The notes under the pieces: model-generated | The model's input: the letters and a program-made list of their open reading frames with translations, nothing else | The model's database searches: none | What the model was told of the DNA's origin: nothing | From: Terana coerulea | Taxonomy: Eukaryota; Basidiomycota; Agaricomycetes; Polyporales; Phanerochaetaceae | Length of the DNA: 64,000 bases | NCBI GenBank assembly: GCA_024811115.1 | Contig: JAKOGH010000681.1 | Coordinates: forward strand, 186,001-250,000 | Reading direction: 5' to 3' | Program-made: the position numbers and the translations under genes | Part shown: positions 1 to 12,900 of the stretch, one piece after another | Position numbering within the stretch: the stretch's first letter is position 1 | Layout of the letters: each line of letters begins with the position of its first letter

Positions 1-2921
1 CTACTACGCCGGCGCGTTCGCCAACCACCGGTCGTAAGACAAGAAAGCCCAGGGCGTCTGGTCCGGGGTTAGTTACAGAAGAATCGGCTGCTGGTCCTGC
101 ATCACCTCCCGCTACTCCGCGTTCTGGACCCTCCACTAGGACACCCGATGACACAGTCGGTAACATCTTCCAGCTGGGCGCGCGAGGCATATCAAACACA
201 ACTACGCCTGCCTCACCCGCTCGCCTGGCATCTCCTCCTACTACTCCACGCTCCAGAACCTCCGCGGTCGACGATGTTGGCAACGTATTCCAGTTGGGTG
301 CGCAAGGGGCGGGCAGTCCGAGCCCGCTCACGTCCCCGCCGACCACGCCCTGCGTCACGCAAACGCCCTCCTGCGAAACCGAGACACTCCGACCCGCCGC
401 TGCCCACGTACACGCCCTCCGAAATCGACGAGGGAAGCGTGCTGGCGCTCGATGGCTCCCGCGCCGGCGGCTGGATCGAGGACGAGGAGCATGCGCACAG
501 AGCGCCGCCCGGCGAGAACGACTTCAAGTTCGTCGGCGAGCTTCATGCGTGGCAGCACGAGGACCTGGAAAAGATCGTCCAACGCGAGGATGAGGTGTGG
601 GAGTGGGTTAAGGAACACGAGTTGCTCGCATCACCGACTATGTGGGTCGGGATGTTGGTGGCTTGGGCTACTGGGTAAGTACGCCGTGTGATCTGCTGAT
701 GTTCTCTGTTAATATTACATGGCTTAGCCTCGGGAAGTCCGTTCTCACCATTGCTCTCATATGCCGCAACGGTGCGCGAGCGCGGTCAGACCACATGCCA
801 ACTCTGTACGCCGTGCGTTTCTGACTACAATTGCGACTAAACCGAACATATTTCCCGGCTGGTTTTCAGTGTCATATGCACGAACGTCGACATGATGCAC
901 CAGTGGCACTCCGAGTGCAAACAGTTTGCGCCCGGCTTGCGTATCCTGTTTTACCACGCCGAAGACTCTAACGCCACGGAATATAAGAAAGGTCACTACG
1001 TCTGAATCCCCTCAAGATCTTTCTTTGGACGCTAACCATGGTTTCGCAGATGCCGCAACTATCAGAGATTACGATGTCGTGGTACGTTATGTCGCATTCA
1101 TTACAGAGATCTGGCCACTCAATGCCTCATAGCTTGCGACTCACCGCCAAGTCATAAGGCAGTATGGGGATACACCCAAGCCAAACACTGGCACGCCGTC
1201 TCCTTTCTTCGACGGCAGGCTCAAGTGGGGCCGCATTGTCGTGGACGAATCACACGAGATCAGGAACCCCAAGTCGGTGCTGGCGAATGCGTGCTTGGCC
1301 ATGCGGACGTGCAATACGCTGTGCTTGTCCGCGACTCCGATCCAGGTCAGCTGCAATTAACCGCGCGTGATCTTTGAAATAGCGGACGCTCACGCTTGAC
1401 CACACAGAACTGCCCCTCGGATTTCTATCCGCAGCTGAAGCTTGTCGGTAAGGACTTCCCGGAACTGGCGAAGATGGACGATGCGAAGAATTTCGATAAT
1501 CTGAGCACCACAAGTTTCTCTGCCGTGAATTTCATGGCTGATCCAAGCCCTCTCGAGGTATGTCTCATCACTATCACGCACAGACCGTACATATCGTAGA
1601 CGTACGCCGTGTCAGGCTATTCTCCGTGATTCCATGATCTACCGACCCAAGATATCGAGCACGGCGGGGATAGCTCTCATCGGGCTCCCAGAGAAACATG
1701 AATCCACGGAGACCGCGGAGCTTTCGGACACCGAGAAGGTCGTGTACCGATATATGGTAGAAAAGCACGCGCACCGTAACGGGTTCGCAAAGTTCACGCG
1801 ACTGAGGCAAAGTGAGTAGTTAGCCCTGTCTTTACTGTGTTAGTTGTTGATTTGAACACATTCGTAGCCGTAATCCACCCGAACATGCTGTTCAATCCCC
1901 TGACACAAGCTGAGTTTGAGGGCGACCCGTCGGATGAAGATATTGACCTCAAGTCGTTCGCGTCAACGTAAGCAGGATTTTCAAACACATTTCATGGTCC
2001 TTGCTGACCATGTAAGCACAGTGTGGTGGAGGATGGCTCTGCCTACACGGATAGTCCAGAAGACGACATGTCCGACGTCATTCCCGCCACCGAGGGGCTG
2101 CCTCAATCTTTGCTGGGCGTCGCTCATGCCTTCGAACGGGACTTCGACTCTACGAAGATCCGATGGGTTATTTCCAAGTTGGCTGACATCCAGGCGTCCT
2201 CGCATGGCTGTGACAAGACCATTGTTTTTGTAAGCCCATCCAAGCCTACACTATATGCGAACGATGCTGATCCAGTACTTGTAGTCCAGGTTCCAGGCTC
2301 CGCTGGATATTCTAGCTGCCAAATTACGCGCACTGGGTTTGACTTATGCAACATGTAAGCCGTTGCCTAACCATTGAAGCATGTGCCCTCTTGACAACCC
2401 GCCCGCCTCCCAGATCACGGTGGAATGGACGCGAATGATAAGAAAGCGGCATTGAAGCGCATAGACAGCGACCACGAATGCAGGATCCTACTGATGACTA
2501 TGCAAAGCGGTGGTGTCGGTAAGCAGCATCTAATCCTACCGCTGGCATTACTTCATCATGACTCCCGGTCCGCAGGTCTCAACATCACTTCTTGCAACCA
2601 CGTCATATTCTTGGAGCCGTGGTGGAACCCGTATGCTGAGGCAAGTGACCAGTTTTGTTATGGTAACGACACCCCTTGAGGCAGCCCCACATATCTCACA
2701 GGACCAAGCCATTGGTCGTGTTTACCGCATCGGACAGCGGAAGGAGGTTCATGTCCATCGGCTGATCATGAATGACACGGTTGAGTCAGAGGACGTGGTT
2801 CCGGTATGGTCGTATTTAATTTCTTCCTGAAAGTCCGCTGAAGCTCCGTTGTCTGTAGAAGCAAGTCAAGAAGCGCACGTACATTGACGAGTTACTCAAT
2901 CGTGTTGAGGTCGGCACGTAG
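1..2921 (+). CDS. SNF2-family (Rad5/Rad16-like) helicase-related ATPase, 5' partial
   Basis: A multi-exon gene already open at base 1; a splice pair (GT at 34, AG at 78) joins the first bases to a Ser/Pro/Thr-rich N-terminal region holding two imperfect copies of VGN(I/V)FQLGA. The ATPase core follows: Walker A GLGKSVLTIA split by the intron at about 675-726, PTLVICTN then QWHSE (motif Ia region), the DEAH-type box as VVDESHEIRNP at about 1238-1270, and LCLSATPIQ (motif III). The C-terminal lobe has LLMTMQSGGVGLNITSC, EPWWNPYAE, and motif VI QAIGRVYRIGQRKEV near 2703-2750, ending at TAG 2919-2921. The SNF2 family couples ATP hydrolysis to DNA translocation and acts in the nucleus. I see no RING finger, which true Rad5/Rad16 proteins carry, so the exact subfamily is open. 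The proline-rich N-terminus changes frame around 300-360, either a missed small intron or an indel. It is a paralog of the gene at 24835-28133. Confidence 0.85.
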
Positions 2922-3099
2922 GCGACAAGGACTGCACAGTGCTTCCTCTTGTATAACATCTCTCTTGGCTCAACGTCTGTCTTGTACAATAGCTCGATAT
3001 TTTGCTCTTGCGATTACTGTTGCAGGGTTCTGTGGACACGGTGGCATGAAATGCAGATAACCAGGACTCATTACGGTAGCTGGTAGGACGCAGTCACTA

Positions 3100-3439
3100 T
3101 CTAAAACATGTACCATCCATATAACTACAGCACATTGATTTTCCTTCTTCCATCCGCTGAAAGTTTTCATGACGTCATGAAATCGCAAGGTGTAGTGCGC
3201 TCTGGGCGTCTGTTGTCAAAGCGTGAGATTCGCAGCCCGATCAAGCAAAGCCGCCATCAAACCCAAACTCGTGCTCTTTCGAGCAACCACATACATCTCC
3301 GCCTTAGACCGTACTCCTGTTGGAGGGACAGCGCACTCTGCCTGGCGGGCGAGAACAAAAGGTCGTTCGCAGTTTGCGCGGTTTGCGCGGTTTGCACTGA
3401 AGGATAATCACCTCAAACCACGCAGACGTGTGGAATTAG
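3100..3439 (+). repeat. 5' flank of the decayed permease copy, inverted repeat of about 20034-20330
   Basis: This non-coding stretch aligns in inverted orientation with the upstream flank of the intact permease. Landmarks shared by both include GTGAGATTCGC, CGCCATCAAACCCAAA and TTGCGCGGTTTGC. It shows that the duplicated segment includes promoter sequence, not only the gene. A GCGGTTTGC unit is locally repeated near 3370-3395 in this copy. Confidence 0.75.
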
Positions 3440-6348
3440 ATGTCAGTCTTCTGCACGGTGGTTCAGTGGCTGACGCGACTCCTTCCCTCGCGATTTCGTC
3501 TCGGGCCAGCACCAGGTACGACACCTGAGAAGAGATCTTGTCCGGAGTTGTCGCCCACGACAGCTTCTGACGGTGACAGCTGCTTGGTGGACTTATATGG
3601 ACAGCAATCGGACTTCCTGTCCCATCACGGGTTTCAGCTGAACGTAAGTTACGTCTTACCATCCATTTGAGTCTGTACACTAGTCTGCTGGAAAGAGGCG
3701 TTTTGGAGACCTAGGAACGAGCCTCCTTCAAACTGCCCCAGCATGACATTGACTCCCGCCGACAACATCAACGCCCGCGTGGAAGGTGAGATGAAAGCCA
3801 CAGGTCCAAAGCTTCCCCTCCCCGCTTCCTGCATCTGGCCACCGCCTTCGATTTTTCCATCTGGGGCATGCTCTCACGCCTACGACTAGGGCGCGGGAAC
3901 ATTGCACATGGCGAGGAAGAGATCCAATGCGCCAGGAGAGTAGTACTTATCCCTGGCGGATTTCACCGCAAGTGCCCTTCCCGGAAATGCGGTGCTCGGA
4001 AGCGTCTTCTACGTGTTACCTGCCGTCCTCGTCGGGTCTAGCTGTCTCGTGCGTCGCATCCCACGCCCTGCGGTCATTTGTCCTGACCCACCTTGGACCC
4101 ACCTTCTAGCTCGCCCGTCGCGCTGCGCGCCGCCAGCTGTACTCTGTTCCTGTGGCGTCCTGCGATGGAAGAGCAAACGTCGACCCTTCCCATCAGCGGT
4201 GCACCGTACACGCATCTGTCAGCGGCTCGACGTGCTTCACAATAACCCGACCCGTCCGTCGCTGATTGGCTCAGCTGGCACCCAGGTTGAACGTGTTGGC
4301 GAAGGCGCTGGCTTTGATTGGCGAACCGGCCGCCTCCTTCAGGACGTCGCCGCCACGTCCGTCTCGGTCGTGGCCGCGGTACTGTACATGGCGCGAGGAG
4401 CCACCTTGACCCGTCCGGCGGTGGTTGGGACACCGATAATGCTTTTGATATTCATTACTATTAGCCCCGCGAGAGTGCAAGAACCGCTCTCACGCTGCTA
4501 ACTTTACATGTGCGTGTATTTGGGCCCCTCGTCTCACATACGCTGGCAGAACACAAGAGCATTGCCATACTGGCTCTATTCGTAGCAGCCATCGCCGCCT
4601 GCTGTCGCAGCGGCAGCGGCCAGATCGAAACGGCACGACGTCGAAAGATCCTTTCTGCCAGGAGCATCGCCCGCCAGGTCTTCGACGGCATTTGTATTGG
4701 CCTGACAGGCTTCGAGTGTGCGTACCACATGCGTTTTCCCAAAAATATGACTGCACACATACGCCCTAGATGTGCGGTCGTCTGCATCAAGCATCACGCT
4801 GGGGCGGTTCCCGCCCGTGCTCCGGCACTTGCATTACCCCGCCAATCTCCTCAACTCGCTTTCCACACTGCGGGTCCTGGCGCATGTGCCGCTCAGTACC
4901 ATCTTATGCCGGAAGACCGTCCTGAGCATTCTCGTCAAGAACGCGCGGGCTCCCACCGGACATGGCGCGGTGACCCTTTCCGACGCATGTGGCACGCAGA
5001 AGGAAAGATGGCTCCACATCTTGGTCGCTGTAGACGTTGCCGGGATGCGCTGCGCGGGGCGTCATTTCTGGTGTGGTGCCTGCCGCGCTCGCGCGCCGCT
5101 TTTCTGCGGCGAGGAGCATGATGCACCTTGTGTACAGGCGTACTGGGGCATGTGAGCTCTCGAGCGTTTCCCCCGCGATCGGCTCTTGCCCTCTGGCGCG
5201 AACCCTCGCCGTCACGTCCCACATGTGGGTTTTGTACCGTGACACTGTGATCCGCGGCTTGCTGACCGATGTCGCGCTAGGTCCCTGTAGTCTCGCTGGC
5301 AATGATGGCCTTGTTCTTGCTCTCGGTCCTCCTGCTCAAGCTCTACCGCCGCCGCCTCTCTCGGGGCCTGCGCACAGCACACAGTGTCATCTCCAGCCCT
5401 GCATGGACCTGCCACCGCGGTCATGATCATCGGCGGAAACATCATGCTCACCCCGACCGTTGCGCTCGCCCGCCTCCGCGGATGGGCCCAATACATGTTT
5501 TCACTTACAGCTATGATGCGCCCGCTTTTGGCTTTCCGTGGTCGTCTACGCCATGAGGGAAAAGTATGCGCATCCTGTACGGAGCGCTGTGTGCGCACGA
5601 CCAGTACGCGCCATGTACTCGCGCGGGTGCATCAGACGCGGCCCCGAGGTGCCCAGAGCGTGCAGACCGCTTCGGGGATGCGCCTCCTGCGGATGTGGCC
5701 GGGGTGGATGTTCGTCAAGGCCGACGCGGTGCGCGCACGCCCTCCTTCCCGTTCCGCCTCCTCGCTGATCAATCTTTCTCAAGAACCTCCAGGGCGCTCA
5801 CATTGACCGCGGACCCTTTCCTACTGCGTCATGCCATACGCCTGCGGCAGAATCCTATCTCGCCAAGGTCACTGCGCCGTTCCGTAAGCTGTTTTACGTG
5901 GGTAGAACAACGCGACCGCGTGCCGGAAGCTTTTTCCACCGTCGCGGCGACAAACGCGGCACGCCCTCCACAATGGAAGCGGCGGGGGCGGGGGCGTGGG
6001 CGGCGTATTAGTCCTTTCCGTCGTATGTGTACTCACCGGCGGTCCCTCGGGCCCTTTCAATTTGTAGTGCTCGACGGGATCTTCCCTGAAATCATGACCG
6101 ACCGTGCGCGTGCTTCTCGGCTTTGCGCTGTGGGGTCTGTTGCTAGAGGAAGAATGGCGCGCACGCTGACTTCGAACGAAGGCGGCGGTGGGCAGATTTT
6201 GGGTGCGAAGAGCCTTCGCGCCGGTGAATGCGACTGTACTCGCGGCACTGGCCCAAGGTACTCATGATTCTTATGTCCATGTCCTGCCTTGATTTCGAAG
6301 TTTATTCCGAGCGTCGCCGAGTCTGGCATCCGTGTCATTAGTCTATAA
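3440..6348 (+). pseudogene. Decayed copy of the APC-family amino-acid permease at 17032-19949
   Basis: Read on the plus strand, short islands match the intact permease in order but in different frames with stops between. Examples are the first-exon remnant with the conserved donor GTAAGTTACG near 3643, the segment rich in Leu near 5310-5350 (SVLLLKLYRRRLSRG against SVLLLKFNRGRLSRS), RRSLGPFQFVVLDG near 6030-6080 (against RRSLGSFKFVVLDE in the last intron of the intact gene), and the terminal SVAESGIRVISL stop at 6346-6348 (against SIAEFGTRIICL). No long open reading frame survives. Introns and exons both align, so the copy came from DNA, not from a processed transcript. I infer a relic of an old segmental duplication with no protein product. 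Confidence 0.8.
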
Positions 6349-8496
6349 TCGGTGCAGCCCGTCTCCGGGATAATGTTTCCACCGCCAGCGCACACCATGC
6401 ATGACCGCAGGAAGCTTACTGCATTGTAATACCCCTGGGTAACCGTCCTGTTAAAGTAAGTTCCTCGCTTCAATATCAGCGAAATGACTCTTGATATTGC
6501 TGTGGCATTGACTGCTCGTGTGCCCCTTACGGTACCGGTGGGGAGAGCACGGACGGGAACTGCTGACGATGTCGGCGCAGGATCTCTGACGACGCAACAA
6601 CCTAGCAACCACAGCGTTTTCACCGAAATGCTGTGGTTGATCCACGTAAAGGATCATGAACAGCCGTTTATTCCCTACTGGCCAGCACGTCCAAGAAGCT
6701 CCGTCGCCCCAGCGGAGAAACCCTCTCACTGCCTCCGAGTCCTACCACACTCAAGCACTGGCCAGCTGGCACCGCCTACAGTGCGCATTTGGACTACAGC
6801 GAGAGTTATGGCGACCACACAGCGAATTCCCGACCGCCCGGGATCTTCTTCGAACAGGCGCTGTGGCGGGCCTGCTCCCATCTACAGATTCTGTCGTCCC
6901 TTCCTCAGGCCCCACGTTCCAGCTTCTCCAGTGCGCGACGCACCCGGGCTTTTGTTCAGCACGACGCGTCCTGTGCACACTGAGTACGAGCGGTGTCGAT
7001 CATGACGCGACCGACCGTCTGCCGCCGCGTGCGCCAGCCAATGCGCGTGCTGCGAAGTTTCGGGAGCCTGGGGAAATGCGTCGGCGGCACACAGGGACCT
7101 ATAGCACGACGGAGCCAGCGGATCGCTGTTGGGCACTGAAATCATGGCCCTGGAGGTGGCGAGATCGGGCGTGTTGGGCGACCGACGGCGGACTCAGGGC
7201 CCTGCTGTCCCAGACGTACGGCAGCTGCTCGTGAGGGAGGGCACGCGTGTCGGTTGCGGACCGATGGGTGATGGATCAGATCCAGAGGGTGATTTAACTC
7301 AGCGAATGGGGTAGTAACGCGTTTTTGCGAGCATTCAGAGACTGTAAAAATTTGTGAATAATTCTACGAAGCGAGGAGGGAGTTGGTGTATGTTGTGGTA
7401 GGTGATAGACGAGCGCAAAGCGCGAGCACCACTCCTCCCTCGCGCGCGTCCGCAAAGCTGCGGAAACTGGACTTGCCTAAACGGGACGTATGCGTCGTCT
7501 GCGGCATCTCCCGAATTCGCTGAGATCAAACCACCGGTGCCTCCGCCTGCCCAATCCGGACGAGCAGCGGCCGCACTTCGTTCTCGCACACCATGACCAT
7601 CTCCATGCCCCTGGGAACACGCCGCCAACAGACCTCTGCGGGCCAGGCGGGTCTCTCGTAACGGCCGTTCTTGCTGCCGACGCTACCATTTCCACAATAG
7701 CCTCCCCCCGTTGGTCAACAACAAGAAAGCGAAAAGGTAGGCGTTTCGCGCACGCACCACCATCCTCACCTCGTGGCAGGCGTTATTTTCCGTACAGGGT
7801 CCAGAGGACCTTAATCGAGTCCATAAAAGGACAAGGCTGCGAACCAGCCGTGCGCGTATGTCCGTCTGGTATGTAAACCCGCAACAGGTGTGGAAAATCA
7901 GCCAAGAATGCCAATACGATGGAGTGATGCTCGCCTGCAGGACAGACCCAGCAACCTTCGCGCGCGCCCCCCGTCGACGCAAACAGAGTTCGCTCTTGTG
8001 TTCTGTATAGACTGTGGCCCAGCTCCGGCAGCAATACCGCGCTCGGACCGCCGCGTCGCATAATGCAAGGTTCGAACCCCCCACCCAGCCGATGCGGATC
8101 TGGGGCTGAGCTCAGCAGCCGCGTCGGCCCCTCGCCCGCGCCGCGCGCCCCCAGGGCCCTGGGCCCCCCGACGTGCGTGCGGGAAGTCGCCAAACGGGGC
8201 GTGCCTGCGTTCCCACGCGCGTCCCTTTCCCTCGCGCTACGCCCTTTCTGGCCCGCCCGCTTCCAGAACGTCTGCTCATCACCCGCAGGGCCTGCAGGCT
8301 GGCATGGCAGATGCTGGCGGCCGGCGCTGGGAGCTGCCCGCGACGCCCCGGCGCGTGCCCGCGCTTCGCGCCGTCCGCTGCCCTTCCCCTCCATATTTAT
8401 AGCCCGGGGCTGTTGCGTCCGGAGCTCGCTCGTCACATACCGCCCCCGCCACATCCATCTACCTTTAAAAAACTCGCTTTGCGGCCGCTCGCTGCG
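6349..8496. other. Gap between permease relic and TEA gene
   Basis: The first 90 bases or so (to about 6440) still align with the 3' flank of the intact permease. Beyond that I see no recognisable coding sequence; the open frames are short or GC-rich shadows on both strands. A TATA-like TATTTATAG lies near 8394-8402, about 100 bases before the TEA start codon, so the last few hundred bases probably include that gene's promoter and 5' leader. Confidence 0.5.
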
Positions 8497-9957
8497 ATGG
8501 CACAACGCAAGACCTCAGACGCCGCCTCGGATAGGACGCGCTCGGCGTCGCCCGCCGCGGACGGCGCGCAGGCCGGGACGGAGGACGCGGTGAAGACGAT
8601 CCTGAACGCGCGCAAGTGCTGGCGCAGCCTGAAGGGCAAGGAGGAGCCCGTGTGGCCGCCCGAGCTCGAGGCCGCGCTCATCGAAGGTGTGTGCACCCCC
8701 TCCGTGTCCCTTTCCATCGGGGCTGAACGAGGGCGACGCAAAGGGCTGGAGCGGTACAAGCCGTCCGAGTCCAAGTCGACGCGCGCGCTCGGCCGCTTCC
8801 CGATGCGCAACAAGTTCGTCGCGGACCACATCTTCGACACGACGGGCGTGCGGCGCACGCCGAAGCAGGTCGGGAGCCGCATCCAGCAGCTGCGCGACAC
8901 CCACTCAGGGAAGCAAAGTAAGCCGCACCGATCCTCCTTCAATGCACTCGTATGCCAATACCGCCATGTAGTCCTCAAAGTGCTCTCCGACCGCCACTAC
9001 GAGATGATGCACCCGAAGCGCGCCTCGTCCTCGCGCTCGCCGCACCCGCAAACGGCGCACGCGCCGCCGCTCGTGCCCGCCGCGGCGCCGCGCCACGTCT
9101 ACGTGCCGTGCCTGCCCGCGAGCGCGGCGTGGCAGCTGCCGCCGTACGGCCAGTACGCCGCGCGCGCGGGCGTGTGCGGCGGCGACGGTGGGGAGGCGCG
9201 CCCGCTGCGCTTCCTCGACAGCACCGTCGCGTTCCGCTCGCGCAGCCAGACGCCGTGCCACGCCGCGTTCGCGGTGCTCCGCGCCGGGCGCGTCGTGCAC
9301 CGCGAGGCCGCGCCGGTCACCATCTCTGCGAGTACAGGAGGTGCGGACGGGACGGAGGAGGGATGGGCGTACACGAGCCGGCTCGCGCCGCGCTTCTGGG
9401 AGGTCCTGTGCGATTCTGAAGGTATGCAGCTTTGTGTTGTCCAAGGTGGGAGGGGCGGGTGCTGACGCAGGATGGGGACAGAACCGACGGCGTACACGAT
9501 CCACCAGGAGGTCGTGCGCGTGCCCGCGAGCGTGGGCCAGACGCCGCTGCTCTCCGTCTACTACCACTTCGTCCCGCCGAGCCCGCCGCTCTCGCCGCGC
9601 TCGAGCCTGAGCAGCGGCTCGTCCGACACGGACGGCGGCGCGTGCGCGCTCTCGCTCTCGCGCGAGTCCTCCCTCTCTGTACGTCCCCCATACCCCTATC
9701 CTCCTGTACAACTAACTGAGCGTTCTTGTTGTCCACAGCCGCACTTTGCGCCGCCGCCGCCGCTGCTGTATGGCTTCGAGGACGGGTACGCGCACAGCGC
9801 GCCGGTGAGCCCGCTCGACGTGCCCGGCGGTGCGTGGGGCTACGGCGCGCCGGTGCCGCTGCCGCCGCTCGACGCGTTCGCGCTGCCGCTGTCCGCGTCG
9901 TGCGACGCGTACTTTGACCAGAGCGCGCTCGCCTTCCCCGACGCGTTCCTCCAATGA
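8497..9957 (+). CDS. TEA/ATTS-domain transcription factor
   Basis: Five exons give about 409 residues: 8497-8686, 8744-8917, 8972-9421, 9482-9678, 9739-9957. All junctions are GT-AG and restore frame. After a short acidic Ser/Ala-rich N-terminus, residues about 35-135 form the TEA DNA-binding domain: KCWRSLKGKEEPVWPPELE, EGLERYKP, GRFPMRNKFVADHIF, TGVRRTPKQVGSRIQQLR and, after the third exon junction, LKVLSDRHYE. The RTPKQVGSRIQ stretch is the most conserved part of the family (Tec1, AbaA, TEAD). The rest is Pro/Ser/Ala-rich with YYHF and VPASVGQTPLL segments, probably a regulatory region. In fungi TEA factors control filamentation, conidiation or fruiting; which one here is unknown. The 60-base intron 9679-9738 is a multiple of three with no stop, so a retained form would add 20 residues. 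Confidence 0.9.
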
Positions 9958-12900
9958 CATCGACACCCGCACCATACACTATCTGTCCATCACGCCCGGC
10001 GCTGCCCGTAACGGCTATTCGCATTGGCCATCGCGGACGGTGGCTGGCCGTCGGCCTTCTAGCACGAAACTCTGCCCGCCCGTCTGCCCCCGCTGTCGCC
10101 GTTGTCCTTCGCTGTCCTCCGTCTGTTGTCTCAAGCCCCACACGTGCTGTAGCATATACCCCCGGATGTTCTCTTCTGCTCCTGTTTCTGTTCTGTTCTG
10201 ATCGCCCCATGTATACCGCCCTTTCCGCCCAGCCACTAGCCCGCCGCCGCCGTCATCATACAACCTTGCCTAGTAAATTAAACTATATCCACCTTGTAGT
10301 CGTCGGTGCTTCGGGGCCCTCCCCGCGCCGTTGTATGTATCATGATGCGACCGCACACAACTGGCTTCTCGAGAAACTGTGGTAGGCATGCTGTATGCAT
10401 GTGTGCGATGACGCGGCGATCCGCGGCGCGATTCCGGGCGGCCTGGAGGGCCAGGCGCGGCCCCGCGTCCCACGGCGAGCCCCCATCGGAATGTTCTGCG
10501 CAGAGGTTTGCTAAATGATTGGCATCCGGCGCACGGGAGTGCCCTCGCCATATCCGTGCGCGTGCGAAACCTCGGGTGTTTCTGCACCGCGGCTGCGCGA
10601 TCTTCTCGCTTTGTCCACCTAACCTTGTTGCGCACGCCGCTGGGCGTCGGCCCGGGTGCACAACGCCTTGTGTTCTGTCATGTCCTGTGTTCTGAGGGTG
10701 TGTTCTCCGCACAGATGTGTTTGACAGGGGGATGGAACACGGCGGATGGGGAAGTGCGCGTACGCGGGGGCGTGACTTTTGCCAAGGGTCCTGGGGGCTT
10801 CGCGGCGGGCGATCCAGATCGCAGTGCGCGGGTGGCTGATTGTGTTTTCGCTCCGTGCACTCGGGATCATGCGGGCTACGCGACGGACCCGTTGACGGGG
10901 CCGGGCTACGCTCGTCGCGCGCAAGCGAGTACGCTTGGGTGGCCCACGCAGAGCAGCTCGCTTAGCTGCATGAGGCTGCCGTACGCCATTGAGTGGATAT
11001 TCTGATATTTTGGAGCGGCCGCCGCCACTCAAACAGGCTTTTACGGTTCAAACACCCCGCATTCCAGCCCCGTCTCCTCGCTTCTGCGCGGGCAATCCCT
11101 TGCACCGCGTGAACGCGTCTCTAGAAGCTGCTGACGGCGTACTGTGCAGACTATGAGGGCAGGACGTCCGCAAATGGCTAAATGCAGGCTTCCTGTGGAC
11201 GTGCTCCCGCGAAGACGCGCCGCGGTGACGAGAGGGCCCTTGGAGCCGCGCACGCCGCAGCGGGTCACGCTCGCCGCCCCGCACGACTTTCCTGCCGCGT
11301 CCGGGCCAAAACATACCAGCTGTCAGACGGTGATCGCGGCGGGCACGCTCGGCTCCCACGGGGATCGGCGCCAGGCTGGGGGAGCGCGTAGGCGCGCCCG
11401 CTTCAGGCTATATTGCGATCGTGCGCGCCGGACTCGAGGACACTGGACAGGGGATAGAAATGCCCTTGCCGGGCGCGGCCGTCGAGGGCTGCTCGCGTCA
11501 TGCGCTCCGTAGTTATCTCGGAGAGGAGGAGGCCCTCGTCGCGAGTGCAGCGGACTGCAGAGATGAACGTGAGCAGCGATGCCCAGCCGCGGTCATGAAT
11601 CCCTGTACGGCGCACCTCGAACAAATGCGATTGGAGGGCCACACCACATCTCTCCTCGTAAATCCATTTCCATACTCTACGGACCGTAATCTCAGGTTCA
11701 TACCACCACGGTCATGCCCGCCCAGTCGCATTCAGCCACAGCCAACGGAATAACTGCACAGCCGAGGGTCCCAGCTCCTGGAGGCTTGACGCACCGCCAG
11801 CAGCAATCCCAATGCGGCGCAGCCCATCGCCACACGGTCCCGGGGGTATCAGATTTCCGGCAGCGCGCGCGTCCGCGGCCCTGCGCGAGCCTCGTGTCGC
11901 CGTGCGCACCCCGCGCTTCCGAGCCGACGGTCGACGCCTTGCGATCGGGGTGCAGCTTACATGTCAGAGTCCGTGATCTGCTGACGGCACCGCTGAGAAC
12001 GCGAAGACGAGCGGCTGGCGTTGTTCTTTGTTAGAGGCAGGCGGAAAGGGTCCTGACGCCTGCGTCTGCGCGTTCTGGCCAGGCCTCCGACCAGTGGGTG
12101 TGCCGCGGTGCTCGCCTTCAGAGAGCCGTCGGCGCGTTCGTGTGGATGTTGCCTGTGTCTCCCACAGCGCGATGCCAACAGATGCCAGATGGCCAGACAA
12201 CGTTCGGCCTTGACGGGGGTTCGCTGGCGACGCACGGGCAGGATCGGGTGATGCCAGGCGTGGACTGGCGCGGAGAGGACACGAGAGGACGCGCGGCGAC
12301 TCGCGGGCAGGACGGCGGTGCGGCCGCGGGCGTACGTGTGCCGTCGACCGCACCGTGCTCTTGCGCACATCTTCTCGCCTCTCGCCTCTCTTGTCCATCT
12401 CCCTGTCCTTCTGTCCGCTACGTCGCTCGTGCCTGGCCCCTGCGCACACAAAGCGCACACAAGGCACCCGCTCGCACGCATCGTTCGCCCACACAGACGT
12501 GCAGCGTGCCGCACGTTCTCCCGGCGGCGTGTGCGCGTGCGATGATGCACACCCACTGACAGGACGACGCGCATCGGGCGATCGCTGGCTTGTCGGGCGT
12601 GCCTCGCCCAGGCACAAGGTTGTGTACTTATGTACGCCGGCGAGATGGGCGTGGGGGTGGCTGGGCCTGGAAGGCTGCCGGGGGCTGCAGCGGGTAGGGG
12701 TGGGTCAGCGAGGTGCAGATGCAGTGTGACACAGAGGGGTGCGATTGTGGCAGGTGCGTCGTACCTAAGAAGATGCGTCGAACAGCGACTCCCTTTGTCT
12801 GCCTGCTTGGGCGATCGCAGCTGGTTGGTCGGTGCTGTACAAGACACACCAAGTGTGAGCGTAGTGTTCAGGAGAACGCCAGGCACGCCCTGGACGCACC

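Noticed and set aside
3440..6348. A second functional permease using many small introns
   Set aside because: Several exon segments carry stops or frame shifts within stretches that align with uninterrupted exons of the intact gene.
3100..6440. Repeat-induced point mutation as the cause of decay in the permease copy
   Set aside because: The copy shows many indels, and I could not count transitions reliably; without an alignment the claim has no support.
8065..8085. GGTTCGAACCCC, resembling a tRNA B box or T loop
   Set aside because: The bases around the loop do not form a five-pair T stem on either strand and no acceptor, D or anticodon arm could be placed at the right distance.
7783..8505. 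240-residue minus-strand open frame upstream of the TEA gene
   Set aside because: No recognisable family, biased composition, and it overlaps the probable TEA promoter and start codon.
9317..10210. 297-residue minus-strand open frame
   Set aside because: Shadow of the TEA gene; the plus strand has a recognised domain and consistent splicing.
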